Below, one piece after another: positions 25,604 through 34,703 of a DNA stretch of 64,000 bases; the first letter of the stretch is position 1; the number at the start of each line of letters is the position of its first letter. Source of the stretch: CAWGYT01 sp963826795 (GTDB taxonomy: Bacteria > Planctomycetota > Planctomycetia > Pirellulales > Pirellulaceae); contig CAWGYT010000002.1 in the NCBI GenBank assembly GCA_963826795.1, positions 174,286 to 238,285 of the forward strand, written 5' to 3'. A program made the position numbers and the translations under genes. The notes under the pieces are model-generated. The model saw only the letters and a list, made by a program, of their open reading frames with translations. It was not told where the DNA came from and searched no databases.

Positions 25604-26695
25604 CTACCCCGCCTTCTGTCGTTCTCTCCACGCCGGAAGATCGTGCGCCAGCAGTTGCTCGGCATAGTACCCGAGCCACGAGTAGCCATTGCGCCGCTCG
25701 TAGGAAATCTCGGCGAGTGTCGGCTTGGGGACTCCATCACGGCTGCAAAAAATGGGCGCGTTCGTTTCGATGTGATAGAACCGAGCCCACATCGGTCGTG
25801 CCTCGGGATCGGCCACGACGCGTTTGTCAGAGCCTTTCGGCGATGCCTCGTCCGCGACGACAACCACCTTGATGCCGCTCAATTTCACGCGCTCGAACCA
25901 GGCGACCGCGGCGTTGATCGCGCGGACCGTTGCCTCGTTCGGATCATCAATCTGCATCAGAAACCGCACGATGCCGACCGATTCACTTCCGCTGAGCGAT
26001 GCCAGTTCATAAGAACGCGCCGGACGCGGCTCAAACGTGAGTTCATCGTGCTGGGCACACCACACCGTCGGCTGTCCGCCGACGACGACCTGACACTTCA
26101 GAATGCATTGAATTCCTCGCTCGACCGCCTCGGCGCAGCGAATCCGCAGCGGTTGCGGCACGAAGGAAAATTTCTCATCGTCGCGGGCGATGTCTCGCAG
26201 CAACGTCAGCACGCCGATCATGGCGTTGTCGTTAAAGGTAATGTGTTTCGAGTAACCTTTTGGATTCGGGTAAACTTGGGGCCAGCCCCCGGACGCGTAC
26301 TGTGCATCCAGCAAGTACTCGATGCCTTTTCGCAGCGCCGGTTCGAGACGCGGATCCCGTGTCGCGCGGTAGGCATCGCACAGCAACCGAATCTCGGTGT
26401 AGGTCGCGCCGTTGTCGATGGTTGAATCCAACCGCGATTTGTTGTCAACGACTTGCTGACGTTCCGACTCACTCGGGATGTGCCGCCGGTCGTAGTTCTT
26501 AGGCCACCCGCCCGTGTCGCGCTGATACAGCAGAATCGTTTCCACGACCTCGGATGTGGAATCGGCGGGTTCCCGCGCCAGACACACTCCCGCAACGATC
26601 AGCCAGGCCAACAGGCCGCGATGGAGGTAACGACGCGTTGGCGACGACTGCTTGCGTTGGGCCAACTGCCGCCTTATCGTGAGTTCGATCGTCAT
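25604..26695 (-). CDS. Pectate lyase, PL10 family
   Basis: The protein (363 aa) matches PL10 pectate lyases, which cleave polygalacturonate by beta-elimination with calcium. Visible family motifs are YQRDTGGWPKNYD near residue 57, DNGATYTEIRLL near 93, ASGGWPQVYP near 133, and HITFNDNAM near 150. The C-terminus contains ARFYHIETNAPIF and RRNGYSWLGYY. A hydrophobic segment (LLAWLIVAGVCLA) near residue 28 suggests export. It is divergent from the DUF1080 gene, with 64 nt between starts. Pectin-like polysaccharide is the probable substrate. Confidence 0.9.
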   Translation of the reverse strand: MTIELTIRRQLAQRKQSSPTRRYLHRGLLAWLIVAGVCLAREPADSTSEVVETILLYQRDTGGWPKNYDRRHIPSESERQQVVDNKSRLDSTIDNGATYTEIRLLCDAYRATRDPRLEPALRKGIEYLLDAQYASGGWPQVYPNPKGYSKHITFNDNAMIGVLTLLRDIARDDEKFSFVPQPLRIRCAEAVERGIQCILKCQVVVGGQPTVWCAQHDELTFEPRPARSYELASLSGSESVGIVRFLMQIDDPNEATVRAINAAVAWFERVKLSGIKVVVVADEASPKGSDKRVVADPEARPMWARFYHIETNAPIFCSRDGVPKPTLAEISYERRNGYSWLGYYAEQLLAHDLPAWRERQKAG

Positions 26696-26759
26696 CCAAT
26701 TTCCCTCCTCGACTTGCCATGATCCGGCTCAGGGTAACTTGTTTTGAAGGGAGCTAAAA

Positions 26760-27500
26760 GTGCAGGCCATGTCATTCCGTCCAACTTGGCGTCTCGCCGG
26801 AATCGTGCTGGCGAGTATCTTCACGTTGTCCGCGACCGCCTGGGCCGAGGAAGGGTTCCAGTCGCTCTTCGATGGCCAGACGCTCGACGGCTGGCACCCG
26901 CGCGATGTCAGCTACTGGACGGTCGAAGAGGGTGCGATCACCGGTCGGATTACCCCGGAACATCCTTGCGCAGTCAATCAGTATCTGGTTTGGCAGGACC
27001 GCCAGCTGGCCGACTTCGAACTCAAATTGGAATCGCGGCTGCGTGGGCAAGGGGCGATCAACAACGGATTTCAGTTTCGCAGCTTGGTGCTGCCTGACGG
27101 CGACGTGTGCGGCTATCAAGTCGACAACAATCTGCAGACCGATTGGCTCGTGCGGTTGTACGACGAGTATGGTCGGCACACGCTGGCGATGCGCGGCGAG
27201 CGGACCGTCTTTGACCGGTCCGGCGGTCGAGTGACCGAGCGACTGGCCGAAGTCCCGGTCGAACCCTGGTTTCGTCTCGAGGACTGGCATGAGTATCATC
27301 TGAAGTGTGTCGGCAGCCGGCTTGAACTGCGAGTCGACGGCCGATGGGTCGCGGAAGTGGTCGACGATGATTGGCGGCGGCAGGATTTGCAAGGCGCGCT
27401 GGCGCTCCAGTTGCACAGCGGGCCGCCGACCGAGGTGCAGTTCCGCCACATCCGGCTCAGGCCAGTCGCCGCCGCGCCCGCCAATCGACGAGCCGGTTGA
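26760..27500 (+). CDS. DUF1080 (3-keto-disaccharide hydrolase-like) secreted protein
   Basis: The protein has a signal peptide (RLAGIVLASIFTLSATAWAE) and a DUF1080 domain: GFQSLFDGQTLDGWHPRD, DFELKLESRLRGQGAINNGF, and the C-terminal QGALALQLHSGPPTEVQFRH. The fold is concanavalin-like; relatives hydrolyse 3-keto-glycosides or bind sugars. A GTG at 26760 with GAAGGGAG about 7 nt upstream is used; an ATG at 26769 is the alternative. It stops at 27500, but a second jelly-roll region follows in another frame, so this may be the N-terminal part of a longer gene. Confidence 0.87.
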   Translation: MQAMSFRPTWRLAGIVLASIFTLSATAWAEEGFQSLFDGQTLDGWHPRDVSYWTVEEGAITGRITPEHPCAVNQYLVWQDRQLADFELKLESRLRGQGAINNGFQFRSLVLPDGDVCGYQVDNNLQTDWLVRLYDEYGRHTLAMRGERTVFDRSGGRVTERLAEVPVEPWFRLEDWHEYHLKCVGSRLELRVDGRWVAEVVDDDWRRQDLQGALALQLHSGPPTEVQFRHIRLRPVAAAPANRRAG

Positions 27501-28182
27501 ACGGTCGAGCGCCGAGAGGTCGCACCGCGACACGTTGGGCGATGCGCTGCTCGCCTGGTGGCCCCTCTTCGAAGGCGGCCACGGCGCGAGCCCGCCGTTG
27601 CAGCACATTCCGGCTTGGGAACAATTCGAACTGAACGTCCGTCCCGACGGTAACGGCGCAAGGCGCGAAAAGATCCTCCTGCTGAATGGGGCCTACCTGG
27701 AAAGCAAGCAGGGCGTGAATCCGGACGGCGATCGGCTGACCGTTTATCTTCGCTTGCGTGACCCGAACGGGCTGGAGCAAAGTCCGCTGCTCAGCCAGGT
27801 GGGCGAGGGCGACGAGGTGCAGTTCCAGCTCTTGAGTGCCAGCGTGCCCGAGTCCGACGCGCCGGTCGTGAAGTTTCAGGTCCAGACGGATCGCGAGCGG
27901 GGGACCGTGGAGTTTTCCGTGCGCGACATGGACCGGCAGGCATGGCACGATCTGGTGGGCCGCTACGACGGCGAATCGCTCAGCCTGTTCTGCGACGGTC
28001 AGCGGATGGCCCAATCGCCCTGCCATGGCCGGCTGATCGACGGTCCCGCACCTCTGCGGATCGGTGCTCAAGGACCGCCCGGCAGCACGGCACCCGATCG
28101 TTTTCGCGGCGAGCTGGCCGAAGCGGCAGTCTGGTCCCGAGCGTTATCGGACCACGAGATTACGCTGCTCAGCTCGCCTTAG
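27478..28182 (+). CDS. LamG/concanavalin-like region, probably the 3' part of the DUF1080 gene
   Basis: An open frame encodes about 235 residues with LamG-like features: LAWWPLFEGG, WHDLVGRYDGESLSLFCDG, and FRGELAEAAVWSRALSDHEI. No ATG or GTG start lies near its beginning; only a TTG at 27535 is available. Joining it to the preceding DUF1080 frame near 27475-27482 gives a smooth linker (VAAAPPIDEPVERS). A frameshift splitting a two-domain secreted glycan-active protein is the simplest reading. The stop at 28182 is followed at once by a hairpin repeat. Confidence 0.65.
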   Translation, partial: PPIDEPVERSSAERSHRDTLGDALLAWWPLFEGGHGASPPLQHIPAWEQFELNVRPDGNGARREKILLLNGAYLESKQGVNPDGDRLTVYLRLRDPNGLEQSPLLSQVGEGDEVQFQLLSASVPESDAPVVKFQVQTDRERGTVEFSVRDMDRQAWHDLVGRYDGESLSLFCDGQRMAQSPCHGRLIDGPAPLRIGAQGPPGSTAPDRFRGELAEAAVWSRALSDHEITLLSSP

Positions 28183-28328
28183 GGTTGAAAAAGGGGTCAG
28201 GTCCCAAAAGTGCGAAGCACCCGAGGTTGAAAAAGGGGTCAGGTCCCAAAAGTGCGAAGCACCCGCAGGGCCGTTCCGGCTTTTGGGACCTGCCCCCTTT
28301 TTCAACCTTGCCCCCTTTTTCAACCTCT
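28183..28328. repeat. GGGGTCAGGTCCC hairpin repeat between convergent genes
   Basis: Two direct copies of AAAAAGGGGTCAGGTCCCAA plus GTGCGAAGCACCCG are followed by the inverted arm TTTTGGGACCTGCCCCCTTT, repeated partly once more. The repeat begins at the LamG stop and contains the uvrA stop codon. It may act as a two-way terminator. Confidence 0.85.
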
Positions 28329-31202
28329 CGTGGCGAGTGCCTTACCGAGGGCTTGACCGGTAAAGCTCGCGGCCACCTGAGCGACTTCTTCGGGCGTGCC
28401 GGTCGCGACCACTTCGCCGCCTGCGATCCCGCCTTCGGGGCCCAGATCGATGATCCAATCGGCCGACTTGATCACGTCCAGATTGTGTTCAATCACGATC
28501 ACGGTATTGCCTCTCTCGACCAATTGGCCCAGCACGCCCAGCAGGCGTTGGACATCGACGAAATGCAAGCCCGTGGTTGGCTCGTCCAGTAAGTACAGCG
28601 TCTTGCCGGTATCGACCCGCGCCAGTTCCGTGGCCAGCTTGATGCGCTGAGCCTCACCGCCGGAGAGCGTCGTCGAGGGCTGACCGAGCGGCAGGTAGCC
28701 CAGCCCGACATCGTCCAGGGTCTGCAGCAGTCGCAAGGTCGTGGCAAAGTTCTGGAAAAACTCGACGGCCTGACTGACGCGCATGTCCAGAACATCCGCG
28801 ATCGATCGACCTCGGTAGCGCACGCGGAGCGTCTGGCGATTGAACCGAGCTCCCTGGCATTCGTCGCACGCCACGTACAGGTCGGGCAAGAAGTTCATTT
28901 CGATCTTCTGAACACCTTGTCCCTGACAAGCCTCGCAACGGCCTCCGCTGACGTTGAAGCTAAAGCGGCCCACGCCAAAGCCGCGCTGCTTCGCCTCGCG
29001 AGTCCCCGCAAAGATCTTGCGAATCTCGTCGAAGACGCCGGTGTAGGTCGCGGGATTGCTGCGCGGCGTGCGGCCGATCGGCGACTGATCGATCTGGACC
29101 ACCTTGTCAATCTGTGACACGCCCCGCAAGCTGGAGTGGCGGCCCGGCTTGGGCGCCATCCCGCCCAGTCGGCGGGCGAGTGCCGGCGCCAAGGTTTCGT
29201 TGACCAGCGAGCTCTTGCCCGATCCGCTGACGCCGGTCACGCAAACGAGTGCCCCCAGTGGGAACCGCACGTCGACTTGCTTGAGATTATTGATCGAGGC
29301 CCCTTCGATTGAGATGGAGCGCGTCTTGGCGATCCGACGACGCTGAGTTGGAATCGGAATTTGCAGTCGACCCGACAGGTAGCGGCCCGTGATCGAGTCC
29401 GCATGGGCGCTGACCTCGGCCGGAGATCCCTGAGCAACCAGGCGTCCGCCGTCGGCACCGGCGGTCGGCCCCATGTCGATCAACTGATCCGCCTGGCGCA
29501 TCATCGCCTCGTCGTGCTCGACAACCAATACCGTGTTTCCCAGCGACTGGAGCTCGCGCAACGCCTCGATCAATTGCTGGTTGTCGCGCGGATGCAAGCC
29601 GATCGACGGCTCGTCCAGGATGTAGCAGACGCCGACCAGACCCGAACCGATGCTGGTCGCCAGGCGCACGCGTTGGGCTTCGCCACCGCTGAGTGTTTCG
29701 GCGGGACGGTCGAGCGTCAAATAACCAACGCCGACTTTGTCCAGGAACTTGAGTCGATTGCAGATTTCCAGCAGCAGCGGGCGAGCGACCTCCTGATCGC
29801 CTCCTTCGAAGCACAGCGACGCGAAGAACTGCTGGGCCTGACCGACCGACATGGCCGTGATCTGGTGAATCCCCTTCCCTTCCAACCGCACGCTCATCGC
29901 CTCCGGCCGAAGGCGGGATCCGCGACAGGCCTGACAGGTCACGATGCCGCGATACGATTCGAGCTGGGTCAACCGTTTCTTGCGGGTCGTCGTCGAGTAC
30001 TCTTTCTCGAGCAACATCAGGAGACCAGGAAACTTGAGATCGTCCCCCTGAATCAGTTGCTCAAAGGCCTTCGGCTTGAGCTCCGACAAGGGCGTCTTGA
30101 GGTCACCGCCGTGTGCCACCAGGAAGGGTTCCAGCGCCTCCTTTTGTTTACGCTGCGTGGCGGCGCCCAATCCTTTCCAGGGATCGACCGCATCGTCCTC
30201 AATCGAGAGGCTCAAGTTAGGCAAGACCAGCTCGGGGTCGAATTCCTCGACCGCCCCCAGTCCTTCGCAGACCGGACAGGCACCGTAGGGGCTGTTGAAG
30301 CTAAACGTCCGAGGCTCCAGCTCTTCGTAACTGAGGTTGCAGTCCGGGCAGGCGTACTCGGTACTGAACAGCTCGTTGTTCCACTCCGCCGGACCGCCCC
30401 CGGGCGGCTCACGATCCGGCGTCAAGTAGCAGGCGATCGCCATTCCCTCGCCGTGCTGGACCGCCAGGCGAACGGATTCCCCCACGCGCGCCCGCACGCC
30501 GGGCCGGATGATCACGCGATCAATCACGGCATCAATCTGATGCAGCTTGCGCGGATTCAGCTCGGGAATCGACTCCAGATCGTAGACCACGTCATCGACC
30601 CGAGCCCGGACGAAACCCGCCTTGCGAATCTTGCCGAAGATCTCCTTATGGCTCCCTTTTCGCCCCCGGACCAAGGGAGCCATGATCATCACCTTGGTGC
30701 CTTCCGGAAAGGCCAGCAGGCGATCCTGAATCTGCTCAATCGGCTGCTGGCAGATCTCGCGCCCACACCGGTAGCAGTAGGCGCGCCCCAGCCGAGCCAT
30801 CAGCAGCCGGAGGTAATCGTAGATCTCGGTGACCGTCGCGACCGTGCTGCGGCGGCTCAACTGCCCCGCTCGCTGGTCAATGCAAATCGTCGGCTGCAGC
30901 CCCTGGATCAAGTCGACGTCGGGCCGCTGCATTTGATCGAGAAACTGGCGGGCGTAGATCGAAAGACTCTCGACATATTGTCGCTGGCCTTCGGCGTACA
31001 GCGTATCGAATGCCAGGCTGCTCTTGCCCGACCCGCTGGGGCCGGTGATGACGACGAAACGGTCCCGGGGTACGTCCAGATCCAAGTTCTGCAAATTGTG
31101 GACTCGCGCCCCGCGAATGCTCACGTGCCCATTCGGCGTTGGCGTCGTCACATTCACCGGGGGCGGGTTGCCCGTCATCGCTGCTCTGCCCATGAATTCC
31201 AC
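28320..31202 (-). CDS. uvrA: Excinuclease ABC subunit A
   Basis: UvrA (960 aa) is the damage sensor of nucleotide excision repair. Two ABC units are visible. The first has Walker A GPSGSGKSS at residues 54-62, zinc cysteines YACPDC...GACPVC, and LSGGEAQRVRLA. The second has GVSGSGKSSLV, CEACQGQG...CDECQGARFN, and LSGGEAQRIKLA with LLDEPTTGLHF. The length matches the family. The ATG at 31202 adds a ~25-residue lead before the conserved VSIRGARVHNLQNL; internal ATGs are possible. The stop lies inside a repeat. Confidence 0.97.
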   Translation of the reverse strand: MEFMGRAAMTGNPPPVNVTTPTPNGHVSIRGARVHNLQNLDLDVPRDRFVVITGPSGSGKSSLAFDTLYAEGQRQYVESLSIYARQFLDQMQRPDVDLIQGLQPTICIDQRAGQLSRRSTVATVTEIYDYLRLLMARLGRAYCYRCGREICQQPIEQIQDRLLAFPEGTKVMIMAPLVRGRKGSHKEIFGKIRKAGFVRARVDDVVYDLESIPELNPRKLHQIDAVIDRVIIRPGVRARVGESVRLAVQHGEGMAIACYLTPDREPPGGGPAEWNNELFSTEYACPDCNLSYEELEPRTFSFNSPYGACPVCEGLGAVEEFDPELVLPNLSLSIEDDAVDPWKGLGAATQRKQKEALEPFLVAHGGDLKTPLSELKPKAFEQLIQGDDLKFPGLLMLLEKEYSTTTRKKRLTQLESYRGIVTCQACRGSRLRPEAMSVRLEGKGIHQITAMSVGQAQQFFASLCFEGGDQEVARPLLLEICNRLKFLDKVGVGYLTLDRPAETLSGGEAQRVRLATSIGSGLVGVCYILDEPSIGLHPRDNQQLIEALRELQSLGNTVLVVEHDEAMMRQADQLIDMGPTAGADGGRLVAQGSPAEVSAHADSITGRYLSGRLQIPIPTQRRRIAKTRSISIEGASINNLKQVDVRFPLGALVCVTGVSGSGKSSLVNETLAPALARRLGGMAPKPGRHSSLRGVSQIDKVVQIDQSPIGRTPRSNPATYTGVFDEIRKIFAGTREAKQRGFGVGRFSFNVSGGRCEACQGQGVQKIEMNFLPDLYVACDECQGARFNRQTLRVRYRGRSIADVLDMRVSQAVEFFQNFATTLRLLQTLDDVGLGYLPLGQPSTTLSGGEAQRIKLATELARVDTGKTLYLLDEPTTGLHFVDVQRLLGVLGQLVERGNTVIVIEHNLDVIKSADWIIDLGPEGGIAGGEVVATGTPEEVAQVAASFTGQALGKALATRG

Positions 31203-31281
31203 TGCAGGGTAAACTTGCTACCGTATCAGAGCGGCTGAGCGGCCAGCAAGCGTTTGCAACCGCGTCCCGGAGACGAAGCCA

Positions 31282-32382
31282 GTGGCGGGCGACCGCAAAC
31301 AAATCGAACGAGGCGGATTAGCGCCCTACGCGACTCCCAGCGAGGCGTCACGGGGACGCGAATACCCGGAAGCGGTGCACCCTTATCGGGGGGCATTTCA
31401 GCGGGATCGGGACCGGATCGTGCATTCCGCCGCGTTTCGCAGATTGAGCGGCAAGACACAGGTCTTTACGGGCAACATGGGCGATTATCACCGGACTCGG
31501 CTCACCCACACCATGGAAGTCGCGTCAATCGCTCGCACGATCGCTCGGGTCCTGCGGTTGAACGAGGATCTGGTCGAGGCGCTGGCGCTGCTGCACGATA
31601 TCGGGCACCCGCCGTTCGGCCACGCCGGAGAAGATGCCCTGGCAGGCTGCCTGGCGGACCATGGCGGCTTCTCACACAACCGGTTTGCGCTCACCCTGGT
31701 GCGTGAGCTGGAACGTCCGTATCCGCATTATCCCGGTCTGAATCTGACATACGAAGTGCTCGAATCCCAGCAGTCCCGCGCGGAAAAGGACACGCACGCG
31801 GTCCGGCCGCGGCTGGAGGCTCAAGTGGTCGATACCGTCGACAGCTTGGCTTACGACGCCCACGATGTCGACGACGCCGTCAAACTCGGCCTGCTCCGAC
31901 TGGAAGAATTGCTCGACATCCCCTTGGTCGCCCAGTGCCACCGCCGGGTGCTTGACCGCTTTGGACCCCTGCACGGTAAAATGCTGCGTCGGGCGCTGGT
32001 CCACGAGCTGATCGACCTGCAGGCCGGCGATGTCTTGCGGCATAGTGCCGAGGCCTTACAGGTCGCCGGGTACCCGTCCGCCGAAGACGCTCGACAGGGA
32101 CCGGTTTGCATCGAGCTAAGCGCATCGCTGGCCGCGCAGAAGCGTGAGCTGGAGCGGTTCTTGTTCGAACAAGTTTACCGGCACCGGACACTCGTGGCCG
32201 GACGCCGAGAGGCCCAGCAAAAGCTCCGCCGACTCTTTCAGTTTTACCGTGACCATGCGGATCAGCTCCCCGAAAAATTTCGGCGCCGCAGCGAACAGGT
32301 CGGGCTGCCACGTGCCGTCGCCGACTATCTGGCGGGCATGACCGATCACTACTGCCTGGCCCAGTTCGGCCGTTTGGAATAG
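31282..32382 (+). CDS. dgt: dGTP triphosphohydrolase-like HD-domain protein
   Basis: The protein (366 aa) matches the deoxyguanosinetriphosphate triphosphohydrolase-like family, which hydrolyses dNTPs to nucleoside and tripolyphosphate. The HD metal site is present: RLTHTMEVASIAR (His76), LLHDIGHPPFGHAGE (His105/Asp106), and a later Asp in SLAYDAHDVDDAV. The N-terminal RDRDRIVHSAAFRRLSGKTQ is a family signature. A GTG start at 31282 is used. It is divergent from uvrA with 79 nt between starts. Confidence 0.92.
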   Translation: MAGDRKQIERGGLAPYATPSEASRGREYPEAVHPYRGAFQRDRDRIVHSAAFRRLSGKTQVFTGNMGDYHRTRLTHTMEVASIARTIARVLRLNEDLVEALALLHDIGHPPFGHAGEDALAGCLADHGGFSHNRFALTLVRELERPYPHYPGLNLTYEVLESQQSRAEKDTHAVRPRLEAQVVDTVDSLAYDAHDVDDAVKLGLLRLEELLDIPLVAQCHRRVLDRFGPLHGKMLRRALVHELIDLQAGDVLRHSAEALQVAGYPSAEDARQGPVCIELSASLAAQKRELERFLFEQVYRHRTLVAGRREAQQKLRRLFQFYRDHADQLPEKFRRRSEQVGLPRAVADYLAGMTDHYCLAQFGRLE

Positions 32383-32474
32383 GCTCACCCACTGCATTCA
32401 GAACCAAGGCCCTGTCGGAAGCCGGCTGCCGAGCGATCAGCCCCTTTTGGCAGGGTAGGGTCAATGATAGGCTG

Positions 32475-32575
32475 CTAGTCCTGTGTCACCGCTTGATATT
32501 TGGGCTTTTGGGACCTGCCCGCTTTTCCCAACCCGTTCCGGCTCTTGGGACCTGACGCCTTTTGCCAACTCGGGA
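32475..32575. repeat. Degenerate MITE end plus GGGACCTG hairpin
   Basis: CTAGTCCTGTGTCACCGCTT, then GATATTTGGGC, resembles the reverse complement of the MITE right end. It runs straight into TTTTGGGACCTGCCCGCTTT and CTCTTGGGACCTGACGCC, arms of the GGGGTCAGG family. The 32383-32592 gap holds no gene. Confidence 0.55.
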
Positions 32576-32592
32576 GCTTTCGCTGCGCCAAC

Positions 32593-33627
32593 ATGAATAA
32601 TATGGCTCTGATCATCCTCCGTTGCGCCTTCTTGTTCGTTTCCATCGGGCTCTCCGTCACGTTTATCCAATCGGATCTCTTACCGGAGGAGCCGGCTTGG
32701 TCGCCGTTTGCGGTCTTCGCACTGGTCGTGGGCCTGGCCTGTGCCGTGATCGGAGTGGATGCGCTGCTGCCGCGGAAGCGGATTGAGACGATTACGGCGG
32801 TCTATTTCGGGATCTTGATCGGCTTGTTCTTGACCTACATCATCGGCATCGCGTTGACGCCGATCATCGGGGCCACCTTCCGCAGTCCCGTCCAACTGAT
32901 CTTGGGAATGATTCTTTGCTACACCTGCATCAGCGTCTTGATCCAGACCAAAGACGATTTCCGCTTCATCATTCCCTACGTCGAGTTCGCGAAAGAGGTC
33001 AAGGGGCTGAAGCCTTACATCCTGGACACGAGTGTCGTGATTGACGGGCGAATCGCGGACGTGGTCGAAACCGGCTTGTTGGACAATCAACTGATCATGC
33101 CGCGCTTTGTGCTCGCCGAGCTCCAGACGATCGCCGACAGCGGCGAAAAACTCCGCCGCAGTCGCGGTCGCCGAGGACTTGACATCTTGAACCGCCTGCG
33201 GACGACTTCGGGCGTCGATTTGAAGATCTATGACCGCGAGCTGCCGGAGATGGCCAATCAACCGGTGGACATGAAGCTGGTGCTGCTCGCCCGCCGACTC
33301 GAGGGCAAACTCGTGACAGGCGACTACAACCTGAACAAGGTGGCCCGCCTGCACAACGTGGATGTGCTGAACCTGAATGACCTGGCCAACGCCCTCAAAC
33401 CGGTTTGCCTGCCCGGTGAACAGGTGACCGTGCGAATCGTGAAGGCGGGCGAGGAGGAAGGCCAGGGAGTCGGCTACTTGGATGATGGCACGATGATCGT
33501 GGTGGAGGGCGGGCGAACGCACATCAATCAGACCGTCCGGATCGCGGTCACCAGCGTGCTTCAGACCAGCGCCGGCCGAATGATCTTCGGACGATTCGAG
33601 GGCCTCACGAAAGAGATCGACGAGTGA
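32593..33627 (+). CDS. Membrane PIN-TRAM domain protein (YacL-like)
   Basis: The start at 32593 gives 344 aa: MNNMALIILRCAFLFVSIGL and three further hydrophobic segments up to about residue 118. A PIN nuclease-like domain follows (YILDTSVVIDGRIADVVETG, with Asp145 and Asp151; LVTGDYNLNKVA). A C-terminal TRAM domain (EQVTVRIVKAGEEEGQGVGY; GRTHINQTVRIAVTSVLQTS) completes the YacL-like order. Homologues are membrane-bound putative RNases; the substrate is unknown. An in-frame extension to 32500 runs through repeat DNA and is rejected. Confidence 0.92.
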   Translation: MNNMALIILRCAFLFVSIGLSVTFIQSDLLPEEPAWSPFAVFALVVGLACAVIGVDALLPRKRIETITAVYFGILIGLFLTYIIGIALTPIIGATFRSPVQLILGMILCYTCISVLIQTKDDFRFIIPYVEFAKEVKGLKPYILDTSVVIDGRIADVVETGLLDNQLIMPRFVLAELQTIADSGEKLRRSRGRRGLDILNRLRTTSGVDLKIYDRELPEMANQPVDMKLVLLARRLEGKLVTGDYNLNKVARLHNVDVLNLNDLANALKPVCLPGEQVTVRIVKAGEEEGQGVGYLDDGTMIVVEGGRTHINQTVRIAVTSVLQTSAGRMIFGRFEGLTKEIDE

Positions 33628-33677
33628 GCGCGAAGTCGGAGCCGGCGGCTGGGCGGCTGGCGATCGGGACAGCTTAG

Positions 33678-34540
33678 GTGAAGGTGGTCACCGTGGACGA
33701 GCGGCTGGAACGGAACTTGGAAGCCATCCTGGCCTCGCCCACCTATCGTTTGGCCGAACAGGATACGGCGTTTCTCGCGATCCCTGATCTCCGTCCGATC
33801 CGCATGCAGCTCGAGCTGCTCAAGTGCGAAATGGCGATTGAGTCGCAGGGCATCGAATCGACGATTGTCGTCTTTGGTGGCACGCAGATTGTGGAGCGGC
33901 ACGAAGCCGAGCGGCGGCTGGACGCGGCACGGCAGCAGCAACGCCTCGCGCCGGATGACGCGGGTCGCCAGCGACAGGTGGCGCGTGCCGAGCGCGTCCT
34001 GGCCAAGGCCCGGTACTACGACGAGGCCCGCGAATTCGGGCGGATCGTCTCAACGACCTGCCAGACCGAAGGCAAATGCGAGTTCGTCGTGATCACCGGC
34101 GGCGGGCCGGGCATCATGGAGGCGGCCAATCGCGGGGCCTACGACGTCAACGCCAAGTCGATCGGCCTGAATATCACGCTGCCCGCCGAACAGACGCCGA
34201 ACCCCTACATCACCCCCGAACTCTGCTTCCAATTCCACTACTTCGCGCTCCGCAAAATGCACTTCCTCCTGCGCGCAAAGGCCTGGTGGTGTTTCCCGGC
34301 GGCTTCGGGACCCTGGATGAGCTGTTTTGTACCCTGACTCTACGGCAAACCCAGCGGATGCAGCGGCTGCCGATTATTCTTTACGGCACCGAGTACTGGC
34401 GGCAGGCCGTGAATCTGGAATTCTTGGCCGACGAAGGCGTGATCGCCGATCACCACCTCGAGCTGTTCGCGTATGCCGACAGCCCCGCCGAGGCCTGGGA
34501 GAAAATCGCCCGCTTTCATGCCGGGCCCAGCGGCGATTGA
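33678..34540 (+). CDS. LOG family protein (lysine decarboxylase-like fold; one frameshift)
   Basis: LOG proteins are nucleotide 5'-monophosphate phosphoribohydrolases. Diagnostic motifs are VITGGGPGIMEAANRGAYDV and FPGGFGTLDELF (PGGxGTxxE). The first motif is in the frame starting GTG at 33678, the second in the -1 frame ending at 34540. The break is at the A run 34277-34279; one extra A gives LLRAKGLVVFPGGFGT and a 287-aa protein. An N-terminal ~90-residue helical extension, with VVFGGTQIVERHEAERRLDA, is typical of the longer LOG subgroup. As in rplB, a missing A in the sequence is likely. Confidence 0.9.
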
Positions 34541-34703
34541 CGCGATTCGGCCACGACACCAGGTCAGCAGGGGGCTCGGGGGCTCGGGGCTCGGGGCTGT
34601 GGACCCACCGCGTTTGGCTTACAATGCGACGCCGCGCCGGTTTTTTCCCCTCCGCCTGCCACGAGGAACTCACGTGATTGCGATCGCACGAAGGAGGCGT
34701 CCG

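Noticed and set aside
29361..31238. 625-codon plus-strand frame opposite uvrA
   Set aside because: Shadow of uvrA; no recognisable domain.
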